From assembly GCA_000469685.2 (NCBI GenBank), contig LS997567.1, positions 13,229,974 through 13,293,973 on the forward strand: a stretch of DNA of 64,000 bases. The letters are read 5' to 3'. Source of the stretch: Haemonchus contortus. Taxonomy: Eukaryota > Nematoda > Chromadorea > Rhabditida > Trichostrongylidae. The notes beneath the pieces are model-generated. The model ran no database searches, was not told the DNA's origin, and saw only the letters and a list, made by a program, of their open reading frames with translations. Position numbers and translations under genes: made by a program. Below, in pieces: positions 12,176 to 28,184 of this stretch (its first letter is position 1; each line of letters begins with the position of its first letter).

Positions 12176-15100
12176 TATTGTTATTATTATTATATTATTA
12201 TTATATTAATATTATATTATTACATTATTATTTTTTTATTATTATTATATTATATTACTATATTATATTAATTATTGTTATTTTATTGTATTATGTCATT
12301 ATATCATGTTATTATATTATATTAATATATTATTATTTTATATTATTACTTCGTTTTGATACTTTGATGGTCCTTCGGCAAGAGGGTCTTCTCAGCGGGG
12401 ACCACAGCTCCTCCATACCGCCCGATCTTTCGCGACTTGCATCCAATGTAGGCCGCTTTCTCTGAAATATTTGGAAAACGAATCGGCCCACCGAGTCGGC
12501 GGACGTCCTGACGGTCTTCTTTTATTTTTCGGAAGCCATTCTGTGACTCGAAGGCTCCATTTGTCATCAGTTCGACGAAGTAGATGACCGGCCCAGCGGT
12601 GCTTCGGATGTGCCATGTATTGAAGCGAATCTTTCAAGCGCGATCTCTCCTTTAGGTCTGAACTTCGCAGGCCTTGTTGCCACTGTTGTCGTCGACTGAT
12701 TTTCTGAAACCTTCTTTCCAACGCGTGATAAGAAGTCGTTATGGCTTTGGCGATTGTTTTATTGTCAGCCCACGTTTCAGTCGCATAACAAACACATCGC
12801 TGGCAGTACTGAGGCGCTGAATATCGATGCCTTGAGGTCGGGATCGCTGACCTGGTCTGTCACTTCACGAATTGAACCGAAAGCTGCCCACGCAGCACGT
12901 CTTCTCTGATTTAGTTCTGGAGTGATATTGTTCATTATGTTCAGCTCTCTTCACAGATACACGTAGGATTCAACTCTTTCCAGAGCTTTTCCTTCTAATC
13001 TTACTGTTCCCGTATCGCACCACTTGTTAACCATTAATTGTGTTTCGGACATATTCATCTCCAAGCCTATCCGCCGGCTTACCGCATTGAGTTCGTTGAC
13101 CATCTTTTCCATTTCACCTGTGCTGCTAGATATCAAGACGATATCATCGGCAAAGCGGAGGTTATTGACTTTTTTGCCATTAACGGGATATCCTCTTTCT
13201 TCCCAGTCGAGGTTCAACATCGCATATTGTAACGCAGCCGTGAAAAGCTTTGGGGATATGATATCTCCTTGTCGCACCCCTTTCCGACTGGAATCTTCAG
13301 CTTTCGCTTGAACAGCTGGATGAATATTGAGGTGTTTGAAAAGCACTGTTCGAGCATGTGGACGTAAGCGGGATCAACTCCAGCTTGCACAAGAGCGTTT
13401 AGAACAGCGTTGATCTCCACAGAGTCAAACGCCTTCTTGTGGTCCACGAAGAGAAGGGCCAAAGGAAGGCGATATTCTCGGCTTCTCTCAATGAGCTGAC
13501 TGACTGCGTGCATGTTATCCATGCACGAGAAGCTTTTCCTGAATCCAGCTTGCTCTACTGGCTGGTATTCGTCCAATATGCGTTCCACGCGATGGAGCAG
13601 AATTTTCGTGAATGACTTGTACACCACCGATAATAGGCTGATGGGACGGTAGTTGGAGATGTCTTCCCGCTGGCCTTTCTTGAAAAAAAAAGAATGGTTT
13701 TTGATTCTTTCCACTGCTGTGGAATCCTTTTCAGTCTGAGGTAGTGGTTGAAGTGTGCCGCAAGAAGGGTGTGAAGAGAAGTACTTCCAGAGCGGAGAAA
13801 CATCCGCAGGGATATTGTCCAAACCTAGAGCTGTACCTTTCTTCATGCTTCTTATCGCATTTGCCACTTCCGAATCAAGGATAGCGGGAGGCTCTTCATA
13901 AGGCGGCATCGAGCATTTAGGCACAAAGGTGGAGGAACGAAAGAGTTCTGTGTAGAAATCTTGAACGATGTTCTCCATAGAACTTCTAGACGTTTTCACA
14001 CTTCCATCTTTGTCCAAGAGAGCCGATATCACAGCTTTCTGATCGTTGAGATCTCGTTTGCAGCGCCTGATGCTCGATCTCGCTTCGGCTGCTTTCAGTA
14101 ACTTGGTTCTCCTGTACTCCCGAAGGGATTGCTTGACAGCCATACGGCAGGCTTTGTTTGCGAGGACTTTTCCACGTGGTTGGCGTTGGGATCCTGCTTG
14201 AGTGTTCTCCTTTTTTCCAAGAGGGATACGGCAAGAGCACTCAACCTCGGAATTCGGGCTAGCCGTGGACGACGAGAATTGTCTGCGCACCTAAGCAAAC
14301 CTTTTGTTAGGTGTTCGTAGTCTTCTGTGGGATCCTCTAAAAGACGCCAATAATGAGCTTCAGTGGCAGATTCGAGCAGCTCTGTATCGGAGGAGGGAGT
14401 CTTGAAGTGTGCGGGCCTGTGCGTGTCGCGCTTGAATATCCGCTTGTTGAATCGTATTTTTTGCGCGCACAAGGCGATGATCCGAGCCGGTGTCAAAAGG
14501 GGGCAGCACGGACACATCAAGTAGACTCCAGCGTCTATTAGTGAGAACATGATCTATCTCCGTATGCGTTCGGCCGCTTGGACTCTCCCAAATCCATCGT
14601 CGGTTAGCTGGCTTTTCGAACATGGAGTTTCCATGGAAAAGGCGGTACGCATATAGAAGGGTCAGAAGAGGTTCACCGTTTTCGGTCCTGTCGCCGGAGC
14701 AATAAGGTCCAAGTCTCCAGTCTCCACTGCAGTTAGTGCCCACGACGGCGTTGAAGTCGCTTACGACATATTTATAGTAGCTCTTCTCTTCTTGAATCGT
14801 CCTCTCCAAAAGTCTATAAAACTTCTCGCTCTTCCTCTGCCGCCACCGATGTAGGTGAATATGCATTGATGACAGAAATTGCAACCTGGTCGCTTGTGCG
14901 CAGACCGAGGACGTCAAGACGCGGGCTGACGATGTTATGCGAGTCTACTAAGTGGGCGATTGTCGAATTGTTCAGAAATTAAACTCCACCTACATTTCCG
15001 TTCGCTTTGGGTCCGATGATGAGCAGCTCGTTGTGGTCCGTTTTTCCAATGGTTTCCGTTCTGCGTTTCGTCTCCTGTAGTGCGATAACATCATATTAAA

Positions 15101-16780
15101 CCAGCCGGCTACTTCGCAAAAGCATCCGAAGGCTTGCTTCCGATGCTATAGTGCGGCAGTTATACGAACAGACGAAAAGGCAGTCCATGTGTAGCGATTT
15201 TGGGGGATTTCCAGGGTTCCGGTTCCGATGACGTCCTGATTCCCATGCGAGATTAGATGGCCCCTTATCAGTAGAGGCTTCTCCCGACGCCGTAGGGGAG
15301 CATACCCGATGTGCGCAGGACTGGGGTGCAATTTCAGCTGTTTGAGCAGTTTGCCTGGCCTCGATTCGATTACTCCCTTATTCCTTGCCAAGGATACAAG
15401 GAAGCCGCCCCATACGACAGGCAACGCGTACTGCGTGACCATTTGTACCGTTAGCCACCATTTGCTATGGTGTCACCCTATCACCGCAATGAGGTGGTAC
15501 ATGGTAAGGTTTATATTATTATATATTATTAGGTTGAGTAAAAAGTTTTGATCGACCTTCGTCCCTTTTTTCGGAGGACCGCTCGGAAGGACTTCGTAAC
15601 GGGTTATGGTAGACCGATCCCTAACCTGTATTTTTAAAAGGATATATAAGCATCCCCTTGGAAGTGCTTCGCAAAAATGACTTCAACCTTCAACTAGCGT
15701 CCGAAGCTGTCTGAGAGCTATCGTCTATCACGAATTACTGTAAGGGCATAATCCACCGACGGCTGTCGCAAATATTTATGGTGCATCCAGAAGGGTCATC
15801 GTATCTCAGCCCACGGGTGCCCTCATGACGAAGCACCTCCAAGACTAACAGAGAAGTAGACTATGTCCGAGGAAGGTTTTACTGTGTCGTCGGTGGACAT
15901 TCTCAGGGAATGCTCTACACTGGATAACTTACTGAGGGCTCGCTCCGTCTGATTACCATTTGTTTCTTGCTCTGAAACATCACCTCCGCGATAGAAATTT
16001 TGATGACTGCACGGAGCTCAAAGATGAGATCTCCAGCTTTTTCGAGTCGTGGCCGCCACCCTTCTAGGCTTCAGGAGTCAAGAAACTGCCGGTTCGTTAG
16101 ACGTGTGTTTAGGACAACGATGGAGACTATTTTACTAATTAACACGTTGACGACGAGACCGTTTGAAGGCGCTGACTAATCGTCGGTTACCATTGGCGGA
16201 CCTCGTCCCACGGGACAGTCCCCTATTGAATTTGATGTATTCATGAGAATTAAGATTCTGTTTGTGTGAAACAAGTAAAAACTCCTGGAAACAAACGAAA
16301 AACTTGTATCCTGTCAGGATCTGGGTGAATTCTCCAAAATCATTAGCTTTGTAGACCATCTCGGTGTATGAGGCTTTAAATCGTGATCATTTATAGAAAG
16401 CACTATTTAAACGTTCGGCGGTAACAAGATTAGGGGTAAGGCGCCAGTTGTTCGAAGGAGTTCAAATTTTAATTGTTGTCTGATATGATGTATGACTCCT
16501 GACTCGATGCTTAATATTTCCATAAAAACCTTAGATTTAGATGGATCATGGGTCGACGCTAAAGTTAGTGAGTAAATAAGTGAATGTAAAATATGAAACA
16601 AAAAAAACCTGAGAATTTCTTTATTTGGCTGACTTACAGTACTGTCGGTCACCATTGACCGACATCGTCGTCAACGTGTTAAGATCCTCTTTCAATGGAA
16701 ATAAGACTTTTTAAAGTGAAGATTGAAAAGCCGATCAAAACTTTTTACTCGACCTAATATATATATTATTACTATATTGC

Positions 16781-16816
<36 letters not shown>

Positions 16817-16854
16817 TAATAATAACAATAATAATAATAATAATAATAATAGTA

Positions 16855-16891
<37 letters not shown>

Positions 16892-19800
16892 TAAAATAAT
16901 AATAAAAAAAAAATAATAATAAAATAATAATACTAAAATAATAATAAGATAATAATAATAATAAAATAATAATAATAATAATTATTATTATTATTATTAT
17001 TGGCGTAATAGATTTAGCAAATTTTATGTTTGATGCAACAGAAGGGGTCTCCAGGTAAGTTTGTAGTACGGGAAAAAAGTTTCCCTGATATGGGAGGAAT
17101 CATGTAAGATTAGCAGTCTTGGAAAAGATTGTAAGAATGCGCTCGTGAAAAGAACTACCTCATGCCCCTGAGATGTTACTCATTCACTCGGGAAAGTTAG
17201 CTGTTAGGCCGTAAGTTTTCGTGAAAAGAGTTACCTTTGTTCCAGGCCTTAAAGATGTTACTTCTGATGCGATAAAGTTGGCTCTTACAAGGAAGGTATT
17301 TCAGGGCGTGGGACGCTTTTCGAAAATGGTTTTTTGCATTGTATAGGGGTATTAGCACTTAGTATAGAACTATGGTCCATTTCCGCTAAATGGCCTAAAT
17401 GCCAAGAAAGGAGTGAAAATGTGTTTGTCAGAAATTGCCATCTTAACCCATTGAGCGTCATTTGTTTCATTCATGGCTACGACTTTCAGCACAGTAGAAG
17501 GCGCCAGTGGACTGCGCATCGAAAATAACGTGAACGGTAGCAAAAAAAAGGGAGTCACATGTTGAAAAGTGCGAGGAAGTTTCATATGTGCTCTCCACGG
17601 CTGAGCCGCTGGCAGCGACGGATGTTGTGGTTGATAGCGATGTGGACTTCGAATTGGGACGACTAGGCTGGGTTGATGGTTCGGATCCCCGAGGCTTCGC
17701 CGTTTTTGCATTTTATGTTGCCACCTCCAGATTGGCTCCATATTGCACCAGGGCCAGAGCAAGCGCCTGAGTGGTGATGGTCGTGGCCAGGACCAGCCAG
17801 GCCCATAACCTCTACAAGTTGTTAGAATTTGTTGTGACCAGCCAGGCCCATAACCTCTACAAGTTGTTAGAATTTGTTGTGTGGAGCACCATCAGTGGAG
17901 GAGCTTTCAGGCTTCACACTCCCAGTAAACCTCACTCCCAGTGCTCCAAGTATGAAGGTGTCTCTTAATTTCACACTATGTAAGTGTTGTAATGGGGAGT
18001 CAAAACCCTATAATACGGTTCCTGTTCGGTGAAATCTGTCCTCGAAATCGTTCGTCAATGCAGTGATAACAGGATTCCCATATTCAATGTAGCTCCTGAT
18101 TCCCTGGCGTCAACTGGGCATCAGCCGCGGACTTCTGTGGGGAAAAGAATCAGATTTTCTTTCAACACGTCTTCTTGCTGAAGGATCCGTGAGCATGGGC
18201 TTGATATAGAAAGCTGTCACCCCTGAAGGGAACCATTCAAGTGCCAGATCATTAGAAAAATGAGTAGATGAAGGGTTTGGGCGATACCCATTCCCAACAT
18301 ACGATCCCTAACTCCGCGTGCTGCTATGAAGGGCTGGCAGGACACGATCAAGAAGGATATTCCTGAAGTCGAGTTGACTGCAGAAGATACTGAACGTGAG
18401 GAGAGAAATAAATGGAGATGGCAACCAGAACAGTGGACAAATACCCTACAACGGAGCGAGATTAACGCTAGGGTAAGAAACGGTGAAGTCATCGTAATTA
18501 GATGCGCCTTTCATAAGTTTTGAAGGAATTGGTCGAAATGGTCGAAAGGAAAGCAATCAAGCCTTCACTGTCCGAATCATTCAACAAATTGTATGGAATG
18601 TGCAATGTACACACACTGTCCGAAAACCAGATGATATGATATCGAGTTTTTTGACACGAAAACGATATCATGCCAATTTACCAACATTTTACCTTTTACA
18701 TTTTACTGAATGAACTCTCGATGTGAAGGATGCAAAAACAGCCGAACTGGTGAAAACACTAGTGAGGTAGTTGAGGGGGAAGGGGGAGCTACTGGGAGTG
18801 TGAAGCCTGGAACCTCCTTCGTTGATGGTGCTCCACACATTAAATTCTAACGAATTGTAGAGGTTATGGGTGGTCCTGGTCACCACTATGACCGGTAATG
18901 CACTTACTTTGGACCTGGTGCAATATGGAGCCAATCTGGAGGTGGCAGCATAAAATGCAAAAATGGCAAAGCTCTGGGGATCCGAACAATCAACCCAGAC
19001 CAGCCGTCCCAACTCGAAGTCCACATCGCCATCCACTACAACATCCGTCGCTGCTGGCAGCTCAACCGTGGAGAGCACGGATGAGACCTCCCCGCACTCT
19101 TCATTATGCTTCAATATCTGGCTCCCTTTTTTGGCTACCGTTAACGTTATTTTCAATGCGCAGTCCGCTGGCGCCTTCTACTATGCTGAAAGTCGTAGCC
19201 ATGAATGAAACAAACGACGCTCAATGGGTTAAGATGGCAATTTCTGACAAACACATTTTCACTCCTTTTTTGGCATTTAGGCCATTTAGCGGAAATGGAC
19301 CATAGTTCTATACTCAGTGCTAATACCCCTATACAATGCAAAAAACCATTTTCGAAAAGCGTCCCACGCCCTAAAAGACCTTCCTTGTAAGAGCACAACG
19401 CCAGCTAACAAGTTATATTGAAAGTTACCGAGAAAATTCTTGATATGACCAAGCTCCAGCTGTCAGCTGCTGCGGTTCTCTTGGTAACTGCTATGAATTG
19501 TCCTACCATAGTTTCATATGCGCACAGAATATGTGACAGGCTCTCAATTAAGGGATTCCTTGAAAGCCACGGTCTTTATCAGAGCAAATAACTGACTATG
19601 CAAGAAACTCTGCTCTGACAACGAGCATCTCAATAAACATAGTATATAGGCAATTGGCAAGGCTCGATTCGGTTGCTCAGCTTCGGATTTATCTCGGATG
19701 ATTTATCGCGGATTTTTTCCGCATTCTGGAACGTCTCCAAGCAAAGTTGCATTCATTTTTGAAAATAATCTTTCGTCTCAACGCACGCCCCGCCCACCGT

Positions 19801-20365
19801 GGGTGAGGCTTCGCTAAACTTACGCACTGCCGGCACGTATCGGGTACCGGAACTTCTCCCCGATTGCGGCATTCTTCCTTGCGGCATGCGGCAAATGTCA
19901 CTGCAATTACCGTATTCACCCCCCCCCCCCCCGTCATTCGATATGAGGCAATATTTTTCGTTGGTTGCCTCTCTTTTTTGTTGGTTTTGATCGTTTTTTA
20001 TCTTTCTTTTTCTTGTTTTTATGTATATTAGACTTGTTTAATCAGAATGACTCCTCCTATATTGGCGACGATCAATAAAGCATTAGAATCGAAGGGAGCG
20101 GCCGCAGCAATTCAAATAATTAAAGGACTCCCTACCTCGGAAAATGCGGGCTCCACTCTTCCATCGCAATCCTGCGATAAGCGGTGGGTGCGGCGTGCGC
20201 GACGCCGTATTCGGGGAGATGTTCCCGGACTAGCACGCATCAGGCCCTGCTCACTCTTTTGTTTTTTTTCCTGGCCTCTGCGCCTCAATTGAATCGGGTT
20301 ATGAATACATATGAAAAGTACCGCCCATTTTGAGAAACCTCCACCTACATATATGTATATATGTA

Positions 20366-20427
<62 letters not shown>

Positions 20428-23400
20428 GAGTCTCCTCCGTTTGTTGACCCAATCCTCACCTTTGGGACCCTCTTCGATGCCAAAATAAGACGTTCGGCTA
20501 TTCACAACGCCATTTCGGCACTTGCCCTGCCCCCTGTGGTCGGAACTCCGCAGAGCTCATATGTGCCCTGTTGACGTTATCTTAGGCCCCACCAATCCCG
20601 AACTTGCCCCGATCTCTAATGGTGTTTTTCAGGTGATATTGAATTTCCCGTTTAAACATACATACATACATACATACATACATACATACATACAATACAT
20701 ACATACAACATACATACATACATACATACATACATACATACATACATACAACATACATACATACATACATACATACATACATACATACATACATACATAC
20801 ATACATACATCATACATACATACATACATACATACATACATACATACATACATACATACATACATACATACATACATACATACATACATACATACATACA
20901 TACATACATACATACATCTACATACATACATACATACATACATACATACATACATACATACATACATACATACATACATACATACCATACATACATACAT
21001 ACATACATACATACATACATACATAACATACATACATACATACATACATACATACATACATACATACATACATACATACATACATACATACATACATACA
21101 TACATACATACATACATACATACATACATACATACATACATACATACATACATACATACATACATACATACATACATACATACATACATACATACATACA
21201 TACATACATACATACATACATACATACATACATACATACATACATACATACATACATACATACATACATACATACATACATACATACATACATACATACA
21301 TACATACATACATACATACATACATACATACATACATACATACATACATACATACATACATACATACATACATACATACATACATACATACATACATACA
21401 TACATACATACATACATACATACATACATACATACATACATACATACATACATACATACATACATACATACATACATACATACATACATACATACATACA
21501 TACATACATACATACATACATACATACATACATACATACATACATACATACATACATACATACATACATACATACATACATACATACATACATACATACA
21601 TACATACATACATACATACATACATACATACATACATACATACATACATACATACATACATACATACATACATACATACATACATACATACATACATACA
21701 TACATACATACATACATACATACATACATACATACATACATACATACATACATACATACATACATACATACATACATACATACATACATACATACATACA
21801 TACATACATACATACATACATACATACATACATACATACATACATACATACATACATACATACATACATACATACATACATACATACATACATACATACA
21901 TACATACATACATACATACATACATACATACATACATACATACATACATACATACATACATACATACATACATACATACATACATACATACATACATACA
22001 TACATACATACATACATACATACATACATACATACATACATACATACATACATACATACATACATACATACATACATACATACATACATACATACATACA
22101 TACATACATACATACATACATACATACATACATACATACATACATACATACATACATACATACATACATACATACATACATACATACATACATACATACA
22201 TACATACATACATACATACATACATACATACATACATACATACATACATACATACATACATACATACATACATACATACATACATACATACATACATACA
22301 TACATACATACATACATACATACATACATACATACATACATACATACATACATACATACATACATACATACATACATACATACATACATACATACATACA
22401 TACATACATACATACATACATACATACATACATACATACATACATACATACATACATACATACATACATACATACATACATACATACATACATACATACA
22501 TACATACATACATACATACATACATACATACATACATACATACATACATACATACATACATACATACATACATACATACATACATACATACATACATACA
22601 TACATACATACATACATACATACATACATACATACATACATACATACATACATACATACATACATACATACATACATACATACATACATACATACATACA
22701 TACATACATACATACATACATACATACATACATACATACATACATACATACATACATACATACATACATACATACATACATACATACATACATACATACA
22801 TACATACATACATACATACATACATACATACATACATACATACATACATACATACATACATACATACATACATACATACATACATACATACATACATACA
22901 TACATACATACATACATACATACATACATACATACATACATACATACATACATACATACATACATACATACATACATACATACATACATACATACATACA
23001 TACATACATACATACATACATACATACATACATACATACATACATACATACATACATACATACATACATACATACATACATACATACATACATACATACA
23101 TACATACATACATACATACATACATACATACATACATACATACATACATACATACATACATACATACATACATACATACATACATACATACATACATACA
23201 TACATACATACATACATACATACATACATACATACATACATACATACATACATACATACATACATACATACATACATACATACATACATACATACATACA
23301 TACATACATACATACATACATACATACATACATACATACATACATACATACATACATACATACATACATACATACATACATACATACATACATACATACA

Positions 23401-26400
23401 TACATACATACATACATACATACATACATACATACATACATACATACATACATACATACATACATACATACATACATACATACATACATACATACATACA
23501 TACATACATACATACATACATACATACATACATACATACATACATACATACATACATACATACATACATACATACATACATACATACATACATACATACA
23601 TACATACATACATACATACATACATACATACATACATACATACATACATACATACATACATACATACATACATACATACATACATACATACATACATACA
23701 TACATACATACATACATACATACATACATACATACATACATACATACATACATACATACATACATACATACATACATACATACATACATACATACATACA
23801 TACATACATACATACATACATACATACATACATACATACATACATACATACATACATACATACATACATACATACATACATACATACATACATACATACA
23901 TACATACATACATACATACATACATACATACATACATACATACATACATACATACATACATACATACATACATACATACATACATACATACATACATACA
24001 TACATACATACATACATACATACATACATACATACATACATACATACATACATACATACATACATACATACATACATACATACATACATACATACATACA
24101 TACATACATACATACATACATACATACATACATACATACATACATACATACATACATACATACATACATACATACATACATACATACATACATACATACA
24201 TACATACATACATACATACATACATACATACATACATACATACATACATACATACATACATACATACATACATACATACATACATACATACATACATACA
24301 TAACATACATACATACATACATACATACATACATACATACATACATACATACATACATACATACATACATACATACATACATACATACATACATACATAC
24401 ATACATACATACATACATACATACATACATACATACATACATACATACATACATACATACATACATACATACATACATACATACATACATACATACATAC
24501 ATACATACATACATACATACATACATACATACATACATACATACATACATACATACATACATACATACATACATACATACATACATACATACATACATAC
24601 ATACATACATACATACATACATACATACATACATACATACATACATACATACATACATACATACATACATACATACATACATACATACATACATACATAC
24701 ATACATACATACATACATACATACATACATACATACATACATACATACATACATACATACATACATACATACATACATACATACATACATACATACATAC
24801 ATACATACATACATACATACATACATACATACATACATACATACATACATACATACATACATACATACATACATACATACATACATACATACATACATAC
24901 ATACATACATACATACATACATACATACATACATACATACATACATACATACATACATACATACATACATACATACATACATACATACATACATACATAC
25001 ATACATACATACATACATACATACATACATACATACATACATACATACATACATACATACATACATACATACATACATACATACATACATACATACATAC
25101 ATACATACATACATACATACATACATACATACATACATACATACATACATACATACATACATACATACATACATACATACATACATACATACATACATAC
25201 ATACATACATACATACATACATACATACATACATACATACATACATACATACATACATACATACATACATACATACATACATACATACATACATACATAC
25301 ATACATACATACATACATACATACATACATACATACATACATACATACATACATACATACATACATACATACATACATACATACATACATACATACATAC
25401 ATACATACATACATACATACATACATACATACATACATACATACATACATACATACATACATACATACATACATACATACATACATACATACATACATAC
25501 ATACATACATACATACATACATACATACATACATACATACATACATACATACATACATACATACATACATACATACATACATACATACATACATACATAC
25601 ATACATACATACATACATACATACATACATACATACATACATACATACATACATACATACATACATACATACATACATACATACATACATACATACATAC
25701 ATACATACATACATACATACATACATACATACATACATACATACATACATACATACATACATACATACATACATACATACATACATACATACATACATAC
25801 ATACATACATACATACATACATACATACATACATACATACATACATACATACATACATACATACATACATACATACATACATACATACATACATACATAC
25901 ATACATACATACATACATACATACATACATACATACATACATACATACATACATACATACATACATACATACATACATACATACATACATACATACATAC
26001 ATACATACATACATACATACATACATACATACATACATACATACATACATACATACATACATACATACATACATACATACATACATACATACATACATAC
26101 ATACATACATACATACATACATACATACATACATACATACATACATACATACATACATACATACATACATACATACATACATACATACATACATACATAC
26201 ATACATACATACATACATACATACATACATACATACATACATACATACATACATACATACATACATACATACATACATACATACATACATACATACATAC
26301 ATACATACATACATACATACATACATACATACATACATACATACATACATACATACATACATACATACATACATACATACATACATACATACATACATAC

Positions 26401-28118
26401 ATACATACATACATACATACATACATACATACATACATACATACATACATACATACATACATACATACATACATACATACATACATACATACATACATAC
26501 ATACATACATACATACATACATACATACATACATACATACATACATACATACATACATACATACATACATACATACATACATACATACATACATACATAC
26601 ATACATACATACATACATACATACATACATACATACATACATACATACATACATACATACATACATACATACATACATACATACATACATACATACATAC
26701 ATACATACATACATACATACATACATACATACATACATACATACATACATACATACATACATACATACATACATACATACATACATACATACATACATAC
26801 ATACATACATACATACATACATACATACATACATACATACATACATACATACATACATACATACATACATACATACATACATACATACATACATACATAC
26901 ATACATACATACATACATACATACATACATACATACATACATACATACATACATACATACATACATACATACATACATACATACATACATACATACATAC
27001 ATACATACATACATACATACATACATACATACATACATACATACATACATACATACATACATACATACATACATACATACATACATACATACATACATAC
27101 ATACATACATACATACATACATACATACATACATACATACATACATACATACATACATACATACATACATACATACATACATACATACATACATACATAC
27201 ATACATACATACATACATACATACATACATACATACATACATACATACATACATACATACATACATACATACATACATACATACATACATACATACATAC
27301 ATACATACATACATACATACATACATACATACATACATACATACATACATACATACATACATACATACATACATACATACATACATACATACATACATAC
27401 ATACATACATACATACATACATACATACATACATACATACATACATACATACATACATACATACATACATACATACATACATACATACATACATACATAC
27501 ATACATACATACATACATACATACATACATACATACATACATACATACATACATACATACATACATACATACATACATACATACATACATACATACATAC
27601 ATACATACATACATACATACATACATACATACATACATACATACATACATACATACATACATACATACATACATACATACATACATACATACATACATAC
27701 ATACATACATACATACATACATACATACATACATACATACATACATACATACATACATACATACATACATACATACATACATACATACATACATACATAC
27801 ATACATACATACATACATACATACATACATACATACATACATACATACATACATACATACATACATACATACATACATACATACATACATACATACATAC
27901 ATACATACATACATACATACATACATACATACATACATACATACATACATACATACATACATACATACATACATACATACATACATACATACATACATAC
28001 ATACATACATACATACATACATACATACATACATACATACATACATACATACATACATACATACATACATACATACATACATACATACATACATACATAC
28101 ATACATACATACATACAT

Positions 28119-28184
<66 letters not shown>

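Larger units (their letters stand above)
12350..15500 (-). mobile_element. RTE-type non-LTR retrotransposon (LINE), degenerate
   Basis: On the minus strand the order is apurinic endonuclease, reverse transcriptase, short C-terminal region, then a very short 3' end (~45 bp after the stop at 12392) leading into the (TTA)n tract. No LTRs are present. Reading frames are interrupted by several shifts, so this copy is inactive. The 5' end is not sharply defined; a mariner begins at 15529. Confidence 0.75.
15529..16757 (+). mobile_element. mariner element, degenerate, interrupted by a MITE
   Basis: The terminal inverted repeats are TTAGGTTGAGTAAAAAGTTT at 15529 and its reverse complement ending at 16757. 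Inside, on the plus strand, frameshifted pieces read '[20 protein letters not shown]' and '[16 protein letters not shown]', the C-terminal end of a DD34D mariner transposase. A 544-bp TTAA-flanked insertion (16139-16682) splits it. Confidence 0.75.
17281..19394. mobile_element. Foldback element with ~600-650-bp inverted arms
   Basis: The left arm (17281-17932) and right arm (18795-19394) are inverted copies starting GCTCTTACAAGGAAGG, around an ~860-bp spacer. Each arm contains the same roughly 130-codon frame in inverted orientation (for example '[20 protein letters not shown]'), of unknown identity. The left arm also has an internal tandem duplication (17795-17880). Long arms with a spacer are typical of foldback-type DNA transposons; no transposase is recognisable. 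Confidence 0.65.

Noticed and set aside
10986..12465. Leucine/isoleucine/tyrosine-rich frames
   Set aside because: They are translations of the (TTA)n tract and have no other content.
20655..28135. CRISPR array or satellite centromere repeat
   Set aside because: There are no spacers between direct repeats, the unit is four bases, and the context is a eukaryotic intron.
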